From the NCBI GenBank assembly GCA_035610365.1, contig CM069433.1, positions 178,452,882 through 178,516,881 of the forward strand: 64,000 nt of DNA, in the 5' to 3' direction. The number at the start of each line of letters is the position of its first letter. Within the stretch, counting starts at the first letter, position 1. The DNA is from Aquatica leii (lineage: Eukaryota > Arthropoda > Insecta > Coleoptera > Lampyridae). The position numbers were made by a program, and so were the translations under genes. The notes beneath the pieces were generated by a model that saw only the letters and a list, made by a program, of their open reading frames with translations, made no database searches and had not been told where the DNA came from. Below, piece after piece: positions 1 through 11,160 of this stretch.

Positions 1-66
1 GAGGAGAGCTGATGGTAAGGTGAGCAACCAAATTAATAGAAAAGAAGCGCTCTAACTGTATCCGAG

Positions 67-1840
67 ATGCACGTGTGTACAGAGGAGCAGAAATCAGCTC
101 TAATAAAAGCAAAAATAAGGCAATTAGTCCTAATTTTGACAAAGAGGAAAAAAGAGAAAGAGGAAAGATGGAATGTTGAAGCACTAAAATCGGAGAAAGT
201 GCGCGAGTGCTATGAGAAATTGATCAAACAAAGGCTAAACAACGAGATAAAACAAGGGGCAAAAATCCTCCTAAGTACAAGCAAAGAAAGAAAGAAGAAC
301 TGGTTTCATCAAAACTGTAGGGACGCAGTAAAGGAGAACAGAAACGCTAGGATGGAAATGCTGAAAGAGGACACAGAAGCCACACAAAGAATATATAAAG
401 AAGCAAAACTGATATGCAGGGCTAAAAAAAGAGAAGACGTACATACGAAAATCGAAAAGTTGGAAGAAAAACATCAAAGGAAAAAAATAAGGGACTATAG
501 GGGACTAAAAGAGGTTAAAGAAGGCTGTAAAAGTAAACCAATATGGTTTAGAAACGGAGATGGGGAAATAATTTCAGAGGAAGGGGAAATACGAGACATG
601 TGGGTGAATCATTTTATATATAATCAGAATATGGCAGGAAAAAATTATGCCCGAGAAATGGCAGTAGTGGCACCAATCCACAAAAAAAGCAACAAACAGT
701 TACCCGAAAATTACCGACCCATATCCCTGTTACCAGTAATATACAAAGTGCTGACAAGTCTAATCAAGATAAGATTGGAAGAGGAAACAGAAAATAAAAT
801 AGGGTACTACCAGGCTGCTTTTAAGAGAGGAAAGTCAATCATAGATCAGTTATTCGTCGTGAAGCAAATCCAAGAGAAACTAGATAAGAAAGGAAAGACT
901 ATACACGGTATCTTCACTGATTTTAAAAAGGCCTACGATACAATTCTAAGTTCAGGAATTTATAAAGCACTGGTTTACCTTGATCCAAATGAGCTTAGTC
1001 CGCGTGACGTTAAAGAAAACAACCAACACAATTAAATATAATGGGCAATTGTTAGGTGAGTTTTAAAGTAACACGGGTTTAAAGCAGAATTAATACAAGA
1101 TATAACGTGCTGAGAGACTAATATCAATGCATAGCATACGCGGATGACGTAGTGTTACTTGCCAAAACCAAAGCAGAGCTAAAAAATTTATTTAGAAACT
1201 TAGAAGCGAGTGCAAGGGAGTTCGGTATGAAGATAAACAAAGTCAAATCACAGTATATGAAATTGGGAAAAAAACAAAACCAACCAGGGGAAGATCTATA
1301 CATTACAAGCGGTTACGAAAGGTACTATTTCAAAGAAGTAAACAGTGTGAAGTACTTGGGGGTACAGTTAATAAGTGACGGTAACAATACGGAGGAAATA
1401 GTGAATCGTACTGAGGCCGGGTATAAGTGTATGGGGATGTATAAAAAAATGTTAACAGCCAACAGTTCTATTCGGTAGTGAACTATGGGTATTGATACAA
1501 GAAAATCAGAATAAGTTAGAAGCGTGGGAACGCAAAATGTTAAGGTGTATATATGGAGGAGTAAAGAAGGGCAACGTGTGGAGGAGAAAACATATTGCCG
1601 AGCTAGAAGAAATTTTCAAGAACCAGGAATCATAAATGTGGTCAAAAGAAACAGGCTAAGATGGCTAGGGCACATTGCAAGGCTAGAAGAGCAACAACCA
1701 ACAAGGCAAATATTTTTCCCGCAGATTGGGTGAGGAAGATATCCAAGAAGATGTTAAAAGTTTAAAAATCAAAAACTGGGTGGACTGTGTAAGAAATGGA
1801 AAGGAATGAAGAAAAAAGCTACTAGTCATAGACCTTCAGG
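67..1840 (+). mobile_element. Decayed non-LTR retrotransposon (LINE) ORF2 remnant
   Basis: Three reading frames in succession (67-1035, 1152-1478, 1524-1733) look like pieces of a LINE reverse transcriptase. The first holds a lysine-rich linker, then the RT fingers (NYRPISLLPVIYKVL) and the palm start (GIFTDFKKAYDTI). A YADD catalytic box lies near 1136-1150, followed by a thumb segment with VKYLGVQL. The C-terminal tail motif RLRWLGHIARLEE lies near 1655-1690 and a WVDCVRNG segment near 1780. The endonuclease is absent and part of the palm between about 960 and 1100 is deleted or frameshifted, so this is a 5'-truncated dead copy. The clade (RTE- or Jockey-like) is not resolved. Confidence 0.8.
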
Positions 1841-2182
1841 CATAGAGTGCTGAAAATATATATACTAGTGAGTCGAAAGATAACTGTAAATCGTCTGCAA
1901 TCTCCAATGTTGAAGAAGAATTTGCTTCAAATCTGGATGACAAAAATTTATTAAATATTGATTATGCTCAACCAGATCCCCTATCGAACAAAGTTTATTT
2001 AAAGGTTCATCATTATTATACCATTTTTTACGAGGAGAGTTGGTTCTTGGGTCAATAATTTCTTTAGAAAACGAAATTGTAATAAAATCTTTAAAACAAT
2101 AACTAGATAAATATATCTGGCCAGAAAAGTCTTAAAATGCCCTAAATTCCCACCAAACCTTTAAAAATTATTCTTTTCAGTT
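1841..2182. other. Intergenic AT-rich stretch, nothing recognised
   Basis: Between the LINE tail and the palindromic repeat block I see no long reading frame with a recognisable product and no terminal-repeat structure. If the minus-strand Sec3 exon to the right continues leftward, this is intron. Confidence 0.4.
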
Positions 2183-2475
2183 CGTAAAAATATTAAAAAT
2201 CTCTACGGATTTTTAAAAATCCACAAAAACCTTTAAAGATTTTTAAAAATCTGAAAATCTTTAAGGATTTCCAATAATCTTGAAACATATTCAAGAATCT
2301 TCAAAAATCTTTAAAGATTCGTAAAAATATTAAAAATCTCTAGATTTTTAAAAATCCACAAAACTCTTTAAAGATTTTTAAAAATCTCTAAAGATTTCAA
2401 TAATCTTGAAACATATTCAAGAATCCTCAAAAATCTTTCAAGATTTTTAAAAATCCTAAAAAATCTTTTAAAATC
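2183..2475. repeat. AT-rich tandem repeat built of short palindromes
   Basis: Two imperfect copies of a 126-137 base unit follow each other. The landmark CGTAAAAATATTAAAAATCT occurs near 2183 and 2320, and CTTGAAACATATTCAAGAATC-like sequence near 2279 and 2405. Inside each unit the perfect palindrome AGATTTTTAAAAATCT recurs with variants, so every unit can fold into several short hairpins. No coding potential is seen. Confidence 0.7.
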
Positions 2476-2616
2476 CTAAAAATCTGTGTACATATTTTGT
2501 AGAAGTTAACCACTCCTTGATACATAACTTTATATTTGAAATGTTAAACAATAAATATGTTTCGAAAGAAAAATTCTATAGCTTATTAATGCTATAATAA
2601 ATAAGGTTCATAATAC

Positions 2617-3143
2617 CTATTTAAATCTTCCTGTTCCTTGTCAGTGATGGCTTGAAAATCTTCCGATAGGTCAGTATCCAAAGTCATCAATGGAGATGTT
2701 ACATATTTATTTTCAGGCGTTAAAACATCTTCAACTGTCCAAGCTTTAGGAATATTTTTAAAAATAGGTCTGTTGTTTAGAATATGTTTACAACATTGTT
2801 TAAAAAGGGTTATTAAGAAAATTTGCCTTTCTTGAGTATTCGAAGCAGCCCATCGATACACTTTATCGATATGTAAATCAAACTCGTTCCCATCCATAGC
2901 TTCTGTTTTACCATCTACTACTTTCAACTCTGTCAGAGACCAACTACGTTTTTTCTTATAAGTTTTATCTGTTTGTTTAATTTGCATAATGGTAATGTTT
3001 ATGGGAAGAGTAGTTGAGCTGACTATACACAGAAAAGATGATTTTTTCTTTTTAAATAATTTTCCAACGTGGCATGTTGCAAGTAACCTTTCTTCGTTAG
3101 GTTGAAATACTTCTTGTTGCAAAGTGTGCCGAATTGTTGTCAT
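2617..3143 (-). CDS. Sec3: Exocyst complex component 1 (Sec3), N-terminal exon
   Basis: The 183-codon minus-strand frame starts MTTIRHTLQQEVFQPNEERL and matches the N-terminal PIP2-binding PH domain of Sec3/EXOC1, which docks the exocyst on the plasma membrane. Recognisable elements are the PNEERLL start, the KKKKSSFLCIV strand, the WSLTELKVVDG segment, and FDLHIDKVYRWAASNTQER. The similarity runs to ...EQEDLNR and then stops. Exactly there a splice donor AG|GTATTA is visible, with coding sequence ending at 2617. The remaining frame to 2592 would then be intron read-through. Later exons must lie to the left, probably outside the window. Alternatives are an EXOC1L-like short protein that uses the stop at 2592, or a truncated copy. 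It is transcribed divergently from Snx6. Confidence 0.8.
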
Positions 3144-3615
3144 TTTTATTTAATTTCTGTTTATTTACACAATTTTATAGCACTTAATTTTTAGGTTATA
3201 CACTGCGATAAACTGACAAATGCAAAAGTCAGGACCGTATTTACATACAAAGCATTTGTGACTAGATAACATTAAGGAATAACAGATAAGAAATGAACTT
3301 TTAATGGATTAAAATTTTGTCAATGTAAAAACAAAAATGTCAGAAATCGAATCTAGATAAATTAATATTTTGTAAAACAATTTTGAATAGAATGTGAACA
3401 AATTATGGAAAAATTTGAATTTTCAGATTTAGTTTTTTATATGTTGGTCACAATGATTGTTACTTTATTACCAACTACCGCGTATTATCATCGCAACGAA
3501 GTTCCTGTTTTATCGTCAATGCAATCATTCTATCCAATCAAGATTGACAGATGCATATTAGAGATTGCGTTAATAGAAAATTATTTAATTTAATATTTTT
3601 TAAACATTTTTAACC
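3144..3615. promoter_or_regulatory. Shared upstream region of Sec3 and Snx6 (putative bidirectional promoter)
   Basis: 472 bases separate the two divergent start codons. No other gene is convincing here; the 62-codon frame at 3405-3593 has no recognisable content. The arrangement suggests a bidirectional promoter. No clear TATA box or initiator could be fixed by eye, so this rests on gene layout only. Confidence 0.45.
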
Positions 3616-5516
3616 ATGGTGAGTAAATTTTTAATAACTGTACTACGTCGGATAGTTTAAAAAGCCGAATTGCAAATTTTGGGGGCGTATTAGCTCATAA
3701 TTCTCTTATCAATTATAACAAATATAATTTGTTTTTATATTTTTCAGACTGAGAGAGGAACACAGGAAGAGGGAAATAACGTTCCTCTCACGGATAACAG
3801 CCTAATAGTTGATATTTCTGATGCACTAAGTGAGAAAGATAAAGTTAAATTTACCGTTCACACTCGCACCACATTGAAGGCTTTTCAAAAGTCTGAGTGT
3901 TTAGTTGTACGTCAACATGAGGAATTTATTTGGTTGCACGATCGTTACGAAGAGAATCCTATTTATGCAGGATATATTGTAATTATCTGCAAATTTATAA
4001 ACAATCCTTTAATTTCTCTTATTAGATTCCGCCTCCACCTCCTAGGCCAAATTTTGATGCTTCTCGGGAGAAGCTACAGAGACTAGGTGAAGGTGAAGGA
4101 ACAATGACTAAAGAGGAGTTTAATAAGATGAAGCAAGAACTAGAAGCGTAACTTTATTTATTTCAGACAAAAATATTTGATAATTAATTTTCTTATAGCG
4201 AATATTTAGCAACTTTTAAGAAGACTGTTGCCATGCACGAAGTCTTTTTAACACGTCTAGCTAGTCATTCCGTATTTCGTGATGATAACCACTTACATGT
4301 GTTCCTTGAATTCGATCAAGATTTATGTGCCCGTCCCAAAGGTCGTTTACAACAGCTTGGTGGTATTGTTAAATCTTTAGGTAGCACTACTGACCAATAC
4401 TATTTGGGCGCTACCGTTAGAGATGTAAACGATTTTTTCGAACAGCAAATGAATTCTATTTCTGAGTATCACGGTCATTTAAAGGAAGCTACAACACGCA
4501 CCGATAAAACGACTGAAAAACATAAAGGTTTAAGCTTCAACTCATTATTTTTTTTAATCTAATTTGTGTTTCTATTATAGAAGTAGCAGATAGTTATATA
4601 AAAATTTCGGGAGGTTTATTACAGCTAGCTAATGTAGATTCTGGTCCATTAAATAAATTTTTGTCTAAAGTGTCCGATTACTTTGAAAGAGCAAGAGTGA
4701 GTATTTGTTTCAATTTGTTGCATTACTAAATGTCAGTTACACATTTACTGCTTGTGTAATTTAGATTGATAGGCGTAGTATATGTTCTTTCACAATTGTT
4801 ATTTTTTTTTTACTTTTCTTTGAGTAGTTGATATGCTTCTGTCTTTTGAGTTCTAACGAGAAAAATAAAAATCTGGTCAACTTGGATGCATTTCTAAATT
4901 CAATTACATATCTATTTTTCCAGAAAATAGAAAGTAGAGTAGCTACTGATCAAGATCTGAAATTAGCTGATACTTTAAGATATTATATGAGGGACAGTCA
5001 AGCGGCTAAAGCTTTGCTAGTTAGACGTTTACGCTGTTTGGCTAATTATGAAGGTGCTAACAGGGCTCTGGAAAAAGCAAGACATAAAAATAAAGACATT
5101 CATGCTGTAAGTATTACCGTAAAGGTCATTTGATTGTTTTAATATTGCACCTTTTCACGCTTCATTTGCATTATAAGGCACCAGAAGTACAAGAGGTAAC
5201 TTTAATTATAATTGATTTTCGATGTTGTGCTATCCAGACTTGTACTTTTTTACTATTTAGGCTGAAGCTGCCCAAACAGCGGCGTGTGAGCAGTTTGAGT
5301 CGATATCTGCACAAGCTAAAGAGGAGTTGTTGGATTTTAAAACGAGGAGGTTACACGCATTTAGAAAAAGGTTGTTACCTAAGTTGTTTAAGGATAGATA
5401 TATAATTTCGAGTTTGTTTCAGTTTGATAGAACTAGCCGAATTGGAAATCAAACATGCTCGAACTCAACAAGAGTTGATACGTAACTCCTTACAAAGTTT
5501 ACAAGAGCTTCTCTAA
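3616..5516 (+). CDS. Snx6: Sorting nexin 6 (Snx6), complete nine-exon gene
   Basis: The spliced product is 401 residues (human SNX6 is about 406) and is a PX-BAR retromer-associated sorting nexin for endosome-to-Golgi transport. Exons: 3616-3618, 3748-3978, 4026-4147, 4199-4527, 4581-4696, 4924-5106, 5178-5195, 5261-5370 and 5423-5516. All introns are GT-AG and the total of 1206 bases is in frame. The first coding exon is only the ATG, directly followed by GTGAGT. The PX domain covers roughly residues 20-165 ([32 protein letters not shown]). The [31 protein letters not shown] region and the BAR domain follow. The C terminus is [13 protein letters not shown]...LQELL, typical of SNX5/6. Exon 7 is an optional 18-base microexon (APEVQE); skipping it keeps the frame. 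No disabling change is seen, so the gene looks functional. Confidence 0.95.
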
Positions 5517-5733
5517 TGATGCCAGTGATATTTTTCTACAAAATATTTTTTCATTGTTTTCTTTACACATTCCTGTTTTATCAAATTTTATATCACAGAA
5601 AGGAATGTTTACATAAGCTCTATTATTATTGTATAATGTAATGGTTAAAATGTATAAAATATATATATGGAACTACAGTTTATTTAGTCATACACTGAAG
5701 TTTTATATGTTATTTCTCTATTATCTTTATTTA

Positions 5734-5739
5734 AATAAA
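5734..5739 (+). terminator. Poly(A) signal AATAAA of Snx6
   Basis: AATAAA lies 218 bases after the Snx6 stop codon in an AT-rich 3' region, a normal position for an insect polyadenylation signal. The cleavage site is not determined. Confidence 0.55.
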
Positions 5740-6199
5740 ATACAAATAATGTTTGAAAAAAACGCTTGAAAAAGTCATTAAGAAAAAATAAGTAAATTAA
5801 CGATTATACCGGGTGTCCGGTTTGCATTCACGCGAAAATCGCAATTTTTGGGCGAAACAAAATGGCGATGCGAATTTTAGAAACAATATCGCAAAGTCCG
5901 TTTTCACAATTTTGTGTATGGCAAGAAATTTCTAAGGACTTTACTGTGTTTACGTTTTTTTCCATTTAGTTAAATTCGTTTGTTGGCATTCTTTATTATA
6001 ACCCTACTTTTATTTCAATAATAGTTTGTGGTTTCTATTCGTTCGATCAACGTGAATTTAGTTTTTACCACTAATTTAGCTTACAAACTTAACTCAATAA
6101 CCATGAACACATTTTTACGTTTTTAATAAACAACTTATTTACACATCTCATATTACATTACAGATTACCCAAATACAACATAATACAATCCGACTTTAG
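5740..6199. other. Intergenic, no gene recognised
   Basis: AT-rich sequence between the Snx6 3' end and a Gypsy fragment. The part nearest 6200 may be untranslated or LTR sequence of that minus-strand Gypsy, but no second LTR copy exists in the window to confirm this. Confidence 0.4.
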
Positions 6200-7935
6200 C
6201 CCACGAAGGTTAAAACGGAAGTAGGGACAAATTCGACGCTACCGCTAACATCCCTTCCATCACCTCGTTACTTTTAGCCGCCAAATTCAGCTTTGTTGCT
6301 TGTACGCGCAGAGGTCGCCACAGGACTTCCCTTTCAGTGAGCTTTTGCAGATAAGTTGACGATCTGCGGGTCGAAGGAAACCTTCTTTGCATAGGAATGG
6401 TCTTTATGTTTGAGTAACGATTGAGCGTACGTGTGATCATGACTTGGGACTGGTTCAACCAACATCTTCATTAGTTAGAAATGCCGGTTTAAGACGATCC
6501 ACTGAAATGGTTTGTTCCTTCCTATTTATCATGATGGTAAATACCTTATCATTTCGATTCATAACAGGATACGGTCCGTCATATGTTGGTTGCAAAGATT
6601 TATGTACAGCATCGTGGCGAACAAAAACATGGGATGCTGTGAGTAGCTCTTTAAAAACAAAAATTTTTTGTTTGAATGTGGTTTTGTAGCTTGTGGCCGG
6701 TTTGTTTGGAAATGCTTTTGCATTCTGGAAACGAAGTTACTGCAAGTCTCGGGTTTGCCTGGGGTAAAAAATTCACCGGGGATGAGGATGATGTTTCCCA
6801 AATACTAGTTCTGCAGGAGTTGAATTTAGATCGTCCTTGAGTGCTGATCGAATTCCTAGTAGCACCAATGGCAACGATTCGGTCCATGCTGTGTTTTCGT
6901 GGCTTTTAAGAGCTGTCTTTAATTGTCGATGGAAGCGTTCTACAAGACCATTAGACTGGGTGGTACGAAGTTGTTTTTAAGTGTTGCATTTCAACAATTT
7001 TTCCTAGCGCACTGAATAAAAAAGATTCAAATTATCGACCTCTGTCGGTTGTAATGCGAAGAGGTACGCCGTATCGTGCAATCCATTGTGCTGTAAATTG
7101 TCTAGCTACTGTTTCAGCTGTGGTGTCGGAAATTGGAATGGCTTCTGGCCATCTTGTAAACCTGTCAACACACGTGAGTAGGTGGGTGAAACCGTTTGAT
7201 GGTGGTAAAGGCCCCACGATGTGTAAATGGACATGTTCAAACCGTTCGTTTGGAAGTTGAAAAGTCTGTAACGCACTTGATACGTGTCGAAACACCTTGC
7301 AACGTTGACATTTTATACATTGACGGCACCACGTTTTGCAGTCTTTCTGAGGACCTGGCCACACAAAGCGATCAGCAATTAAACGTACAGTTGCTCTTGC
7401 ACTCGGATGCGATAATCCATGAAAACTTTCAAAAACACGTTTTCGTAAATGTTGCGATAGTAATGGCCTAACTGAACCAGTTGAAGTGTCGCAAAAAACA
7501 TGCACATTAAAATTATCAAAAAATACTTTTGTTAAGCTAAGGGAGCTGTTTCCTTTTAATAGGCACTGCAACTCAGCATCTTTTTCTTGAGCTTCTGAAA
7601 GTTCGGAATGAGAAACGATTATTGGTTTCTTGTCAATAGCATCCAATTTTGATAATGCATCTGCAGGTACATTGTTTTCTCCACTTACATGGCGTATATC
7701 GGTTGTAAACTGGCTAATGAAATCCAGGCAACGGAACTGCTTTGGGGATGTTTTTTCTGATTTTTGACTAAATGAGAAAATTAGCGGTTTATGATCGGTG
7801 TACAGCCGAAACTGTCGGCTTTCTAAGTACTACTTAAAACGTTTTGTTGCGGTGTATGCTGCTAATAATTCGCGATCATATGCGCTATACTTATGTTGCG
7901 CTGGAGACAATTTTTTGGGAAAAACGCATTGGGTT
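6200..7935 (-). pseudogene. Ty3/Gypsy pol fragment (RNase H, integrase), CsRn1-like
   Basis: Read on the minus strand, the end of an RNase H domain (7650-7930, with [11 protein letters not shown] and a tether [18 protein letters not shown]) runs into a frame at 7032-7646. That frame carries the integrase zinc-binding region ([11 protein letters not shown]) and core ([29 protein letters not shown]). The rest of the core and the C-terminal region continue in shifted frames down to about 6210, including a stretch resembling TAWTESLPLVLLGIRS, typical of CsRn1-like Gypsy elements. At least one stop and several frameshifts interrupt it. The 5' part is cut off where the copia element begins. It is a dead fragment. 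Confidence 0.8.
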
Positions 7936-8007
7936 GCCACGCGTAATATTTTAACAATTTATTCATGTTATTTATATTGTGTAATTAGTTGTCATGTTGT
8001 TTGGAGT

Positions 8008-8234
8008 TCTTAAGGATATAGATTAAGAAAGCGTTAAACACGATCGTGACTATTTAATGAGTAAATAAAGTAATAATAGCTCTACATCTAAAATGCTTAA
8101 CACTACGTTTTAATAACATCTACATTAACCGAGTAACTACATCAGAGTAGACTCTATACATGTTGCACATTATTTGTGCTCCATGCGCGCGCAACTTCAT
8201 TTTATTATAGTTTATGAATATATATTATCCAACA
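8008..8234 (-). repeat. Copia 3' LTR
   Basis: Matches 21528-21735 almost base for base over the shared part (TCTTAAGGATATAG to TTCATTTTATTATA). In the minus sense it begins TGTTGGATAATA, like Drosophila copia, and is preceded by a short purine tract (GGGGAG). The outer limit at 8008 is where similarity to the 5' copy stops; the true 3' end could extend further left. Confidence 0.8.
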
Positions 8235-8364
8235 CTCCCCTGTATTCTGAACTCTCTATATATCGAGTTAAACAAAAACAAATTTTCTTACATATAAAGT
8301 TAAAATCTATAGATCACAAATATAAAAGTACGTACATACTTAACTAAGAATGAACAAATTAAAT

Positions 8365-8866
8365 TCACATTTTGAGCATGCCAAGATATTCTCGCATAAT
8401 TTCGAACTTTGAAACAGGTAGAGCTTTAGTTAAAATGTCTGCTGTCTGTTGATCCGATGGAACATATCTAATTTTAAATTCATCGTTGGCATATTTTTCA
8501 CGAATAAAATTAAAGCGTATGTCCACATGCTTTGTACGTTTATGGAAAATTGGGTTTTTAATTAATTTTATAGCGCTTTGATTATCCACGCACAAACAAA
8601 AATTTAATTTTTTATTGGGAACAATTTCACGTAATAATTGTTGAAGCCAGGATAGTTCTTTCACGCTTTCCGCTGCTGCAACGAATTCTGCTTCTGTCGT
8701 TGATAAGGAAACTACTGACTGTCTTCTACTGCACCATGTGATTGCACCTTGATTCATTTTAAAAATGCATCAGGTGGTTGAACGTCGGGTATCTATGTCG
8801 TTTGCGTAATCCGCGTCAGAAAAACCATTTATTTCATAATCACTATTATTGTTACCGATATACTTA
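8365..8866 (-). pseudogene. Copia RNase H domain, C-terminal piece
   Basis: The intact part (8365-8757) holds the copia-type RNase H sequence with WCSRRQSVVSLSTTEAEF, CVDNQSAIKL and KHVDIRFNFIREK, and ends with an ILTKALP motif. Just upstream the frame continues through a stop codon into GFSDADYANDIDTRRSTT and then meets the left edge of Gypsy copy A. The protein would process RNA-DNA hybrids during reverse transcription. Confidence 0.88.
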
Positions 8867-8870
8867 ATAC

Positions 8871-9347
8871 TGAAACGTCCGAGAAATTACTTGCAAATGC
8901 AAGAGCCTTCTAGAAGCTGTTATCTAGTTTCTAGAAGATATAGCGAAAAGTAAGGAACGCTCGAGAAGGATTCGCCGATGTCTATAAATACGTAAGAAAG
9001 AAATCGTAGGTCAGTTATTGCTGGAATGTGAATGCATGCAGTATTAAGAAGATTACTCAAGTGAAGATAAATAAGTAATTAGCACGTGCGAGAGTTTTAA
9101 ATAAATAACAGTGCACACCGAATCGTGTGAACGTGACTTACAGTGTGAAATCCGAGGACGTTATCTTATCTCGTGTTAGTTATCGTGTTATACAACGGTT
9201 ATACATAAATTCGTGTAAGTGTTTTCATTAAATATTATTAGATTTAATTAAGTTCGGTTGATTTAAAAGTGTACATATTTCTAGATTAAGTAAACGTATT
9301 TTTAGTCGTTTTAAATAAATTAGTTTTTAATAAATAAATACGTAACA
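8871..9347 (+). repeat. 5' LTR of Gypsy copy A
   Basis: 477 bases, starting TGAAACGTCCGAG and ending ACGTAACA. A TATA-like TCTATAAATACG lies near 8981, fitting the U3/R promoter. The region CTTCTAGAAGCTGTTATC near the start contains a palindrome (CTAGAAG arms) shared by all family LTRs in this window. Confidence 0.95.
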
Positions 9348-9348
9348 G

Positions 9349-9361
9349 TGGTGTCACGGTG
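9349..9361 (+). other. Primer-binding site of Gypsy copy A
   Basis: TGGTGTCACGGTG follows the 5' LTR after one base. Its TGG start complements a tRNA CCA end, and TGGTGTCA also fits the 3' end of insect tRNA-Leu. The rest does not match a tRNA I can name. Copy B has TGGCGTCAGG and copy D TGGTGTCGG at the same place. Confidence 0.6.
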
Positions 9362-9633
9362 TGAAGTTCGCGGTTTTTATTAGTCTAAATACTATTAAGT
9401 AATTTAATATAGCTCCCGTAATTGATTGCGCGATACGCGTGTTTATTTATAAAGTATAAAATAGTGTTTATTAAACTTTTTCTTTTAACAAGTGCGTGTT
9501 TGCGATATTAATTAAAGTCGTTTCCGTGGTTTAATATTAACAAGTGGATCGTTATTAAAATTTTGTGTTATACAAAAAGTGCATTTTAAAAAGTAGTGTA
9601 TTTAAATTTTATATTCGTGTTATATTTAAATTT

Positions 9634-10787
9634 ATGCCGGTGACGCGTTTGCAAGCAGTTAAAATGGATTCAAAAATACTTGAAATTCTCGAATCGATGA
9701 ATAGAAAAATGAGCGAACATTCTCAGAAAATGGAAGAAAATGCTAGAAGTTTAAAAGAAGAAATACGAGCGAGCATGGAAAATCAAATAAAGACTATTGA
9801 GGAACAAATACAAGTTAGTGTAGGAAATCAAATCAAAATTGCGCAAAAGGAAACCCAAGCAGACATGTTAAACTTAAAAGAAGAAATTTGCGATTCTGTG
9901 AATGACATAATAGAAGAGAAGTTAAATGAAAATTCAAGAACCATAGAAGACAAGCTAGAGAAAAAAATGAGAGAAAGAATACAACTGCTTGAAGAAAGAA
10001 TGACCCAAATGAATTGTCACGGTGAAGGAAGCGTCACGAGTGAAGATTTAATAATGAACCATCGAGAAGAAAACACTCACAAGTTCAAAGTTGTACCACC
10101 GAATTTTGATGGTAAAGTTCCATGGTCAACCTACTACAAGCAGTTTGAAGCCGCAGCTACTGCTAATGGTTGGAGCAACAAGCAGAAAGCGACGTCTTTA
10201 ATAGTGTCCTTACGTGGAGAAGCGCTTGGAATTTTACAAACTGTTCCGGACCACCTGCAAGAAAATTACGAACTCTTAATATCACGATTAGAAATGAGAT
10301 ATGGGGATGCTCATCTTCAACAAGTATACCAGGCTCAAATTAAAAGTCGGGTTCAAAAAGCTGCCGAAAGTCTTCAAGAGTTTGAGGCTGACATCGCCAG
10401 ACTAACACGGCTTGCGTATCCTACAGCGCCAGATACCTTCTTGGAGCAATTGGCTATTCAAACTTTTTGTAGACGGCCTCCCGAGACAGCGAAACACAGC
10501 AGACTCTTCGGTTAGCGCGACCGAGGACGTTGGATGATGCATTAACCCACGCTTTGGAGTTCGAGGCGGCGAAACAACCGTCGCACCGAGGCAGCCATAA
10601 GCTCCGTTGTGCTGCAGAAGTATCCTCGCACACAGAAGAAAGCATTGAAGACATAGTGCGACGGATACTTCGGGAACGAGAAGCTCGAGGAAGAGAACTG
10701 ACGTGCTGGAACTGCGGAGAAGTGGGCCACGTACGACGCCGTTGTACTAAGCCCAAAAGAAGACCAGAAGAGCGTCCGGAAAACTAG
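9634..10787 (+). pseudogene. Gypsy copy A gag (frameshifted)
   Basis: Starts at ATG 9634 (MPVTRLQAVKMD, shared with copies B and D) and reads to 10515. Residues 10-130 are a long charged coiled coil. The Gag core follows (KFKVVPPNFDG, LIVSLRGEALGILQTVPDHL, RLEMRYGDAHLQQVYQAQIK). At about 10465 an extra T in a T-run shifts the frame. The remainder continues at 10530-10787 with LRLARPRTLDDALTHALEFE and an intact CCHC zinc knuckle, CWNCGEVGHVRRRC, before a stop. Gag builds the virus-like particle; this copy cannot make the full protein without frameshifting. Confidence 0.9.
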
Positions 10788-10801
10788 AACGGGTCGACCG
10801 A

Positions 10802-11158
10802 ATGGGGCGAAAGTCGACCTCAACGAGCCATGCCCCGGAGATTACCATTCAAATGGCATCGCCTAGGGAGCAGTTGCATAGCATTTATCTCGATGGCAAG
10901 ATCAATGGAAGAAGCGTTCAGTTACTGGTTGACACGGGAGCGACGAAGACCATCATTCGTCCTGACATGTTATTGGAAAACGAGAAGACATCACCAGTAA
11001 CAGTACGACTTCGAACGGCGACGGGCGACGAAATACCTACTCACGGACAAGTTAAAGTAACCATTGGTTTGGGAAATGGAGTACTCGACCATCAAGTACT
11101 GGTAGCCGACATCACGGAAGAAGTTATCCTGGGAATGGACGTGATAAAGATGGGTTAA
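10802..11158 (+). pseudogene. Gypsy copy A aspartic protease
   Basis: The frame contains LLVDTGATKTIIRP, the DTGA active-site signature of a retropepsin, followed by EVILGMDVIK, the usual ILG strand. It is frame-shifted relative to gag. It ends early at a stop created by a short deletion near 11150, compared with copy B, which reads through into pol. The enzyme would cleave Gag-Pol. Confidence 0.88.
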
Positions 11159-11160
11159 AT

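Noticed and set aside
3405..3593. 62-codon frame with a hydrophobic segment upstream of Snx6
   Set aside because: It lies in the divergent promoter region, has no homology I recognise, and the Snx6 start is well fixed downstream at the ATG with a splice donor.
7196..7471. Plus-strand frames over the 7-kb integrase
   Set aside because: Shadow of the minus-strand Gypsy integrase; no domain on the plus strand.
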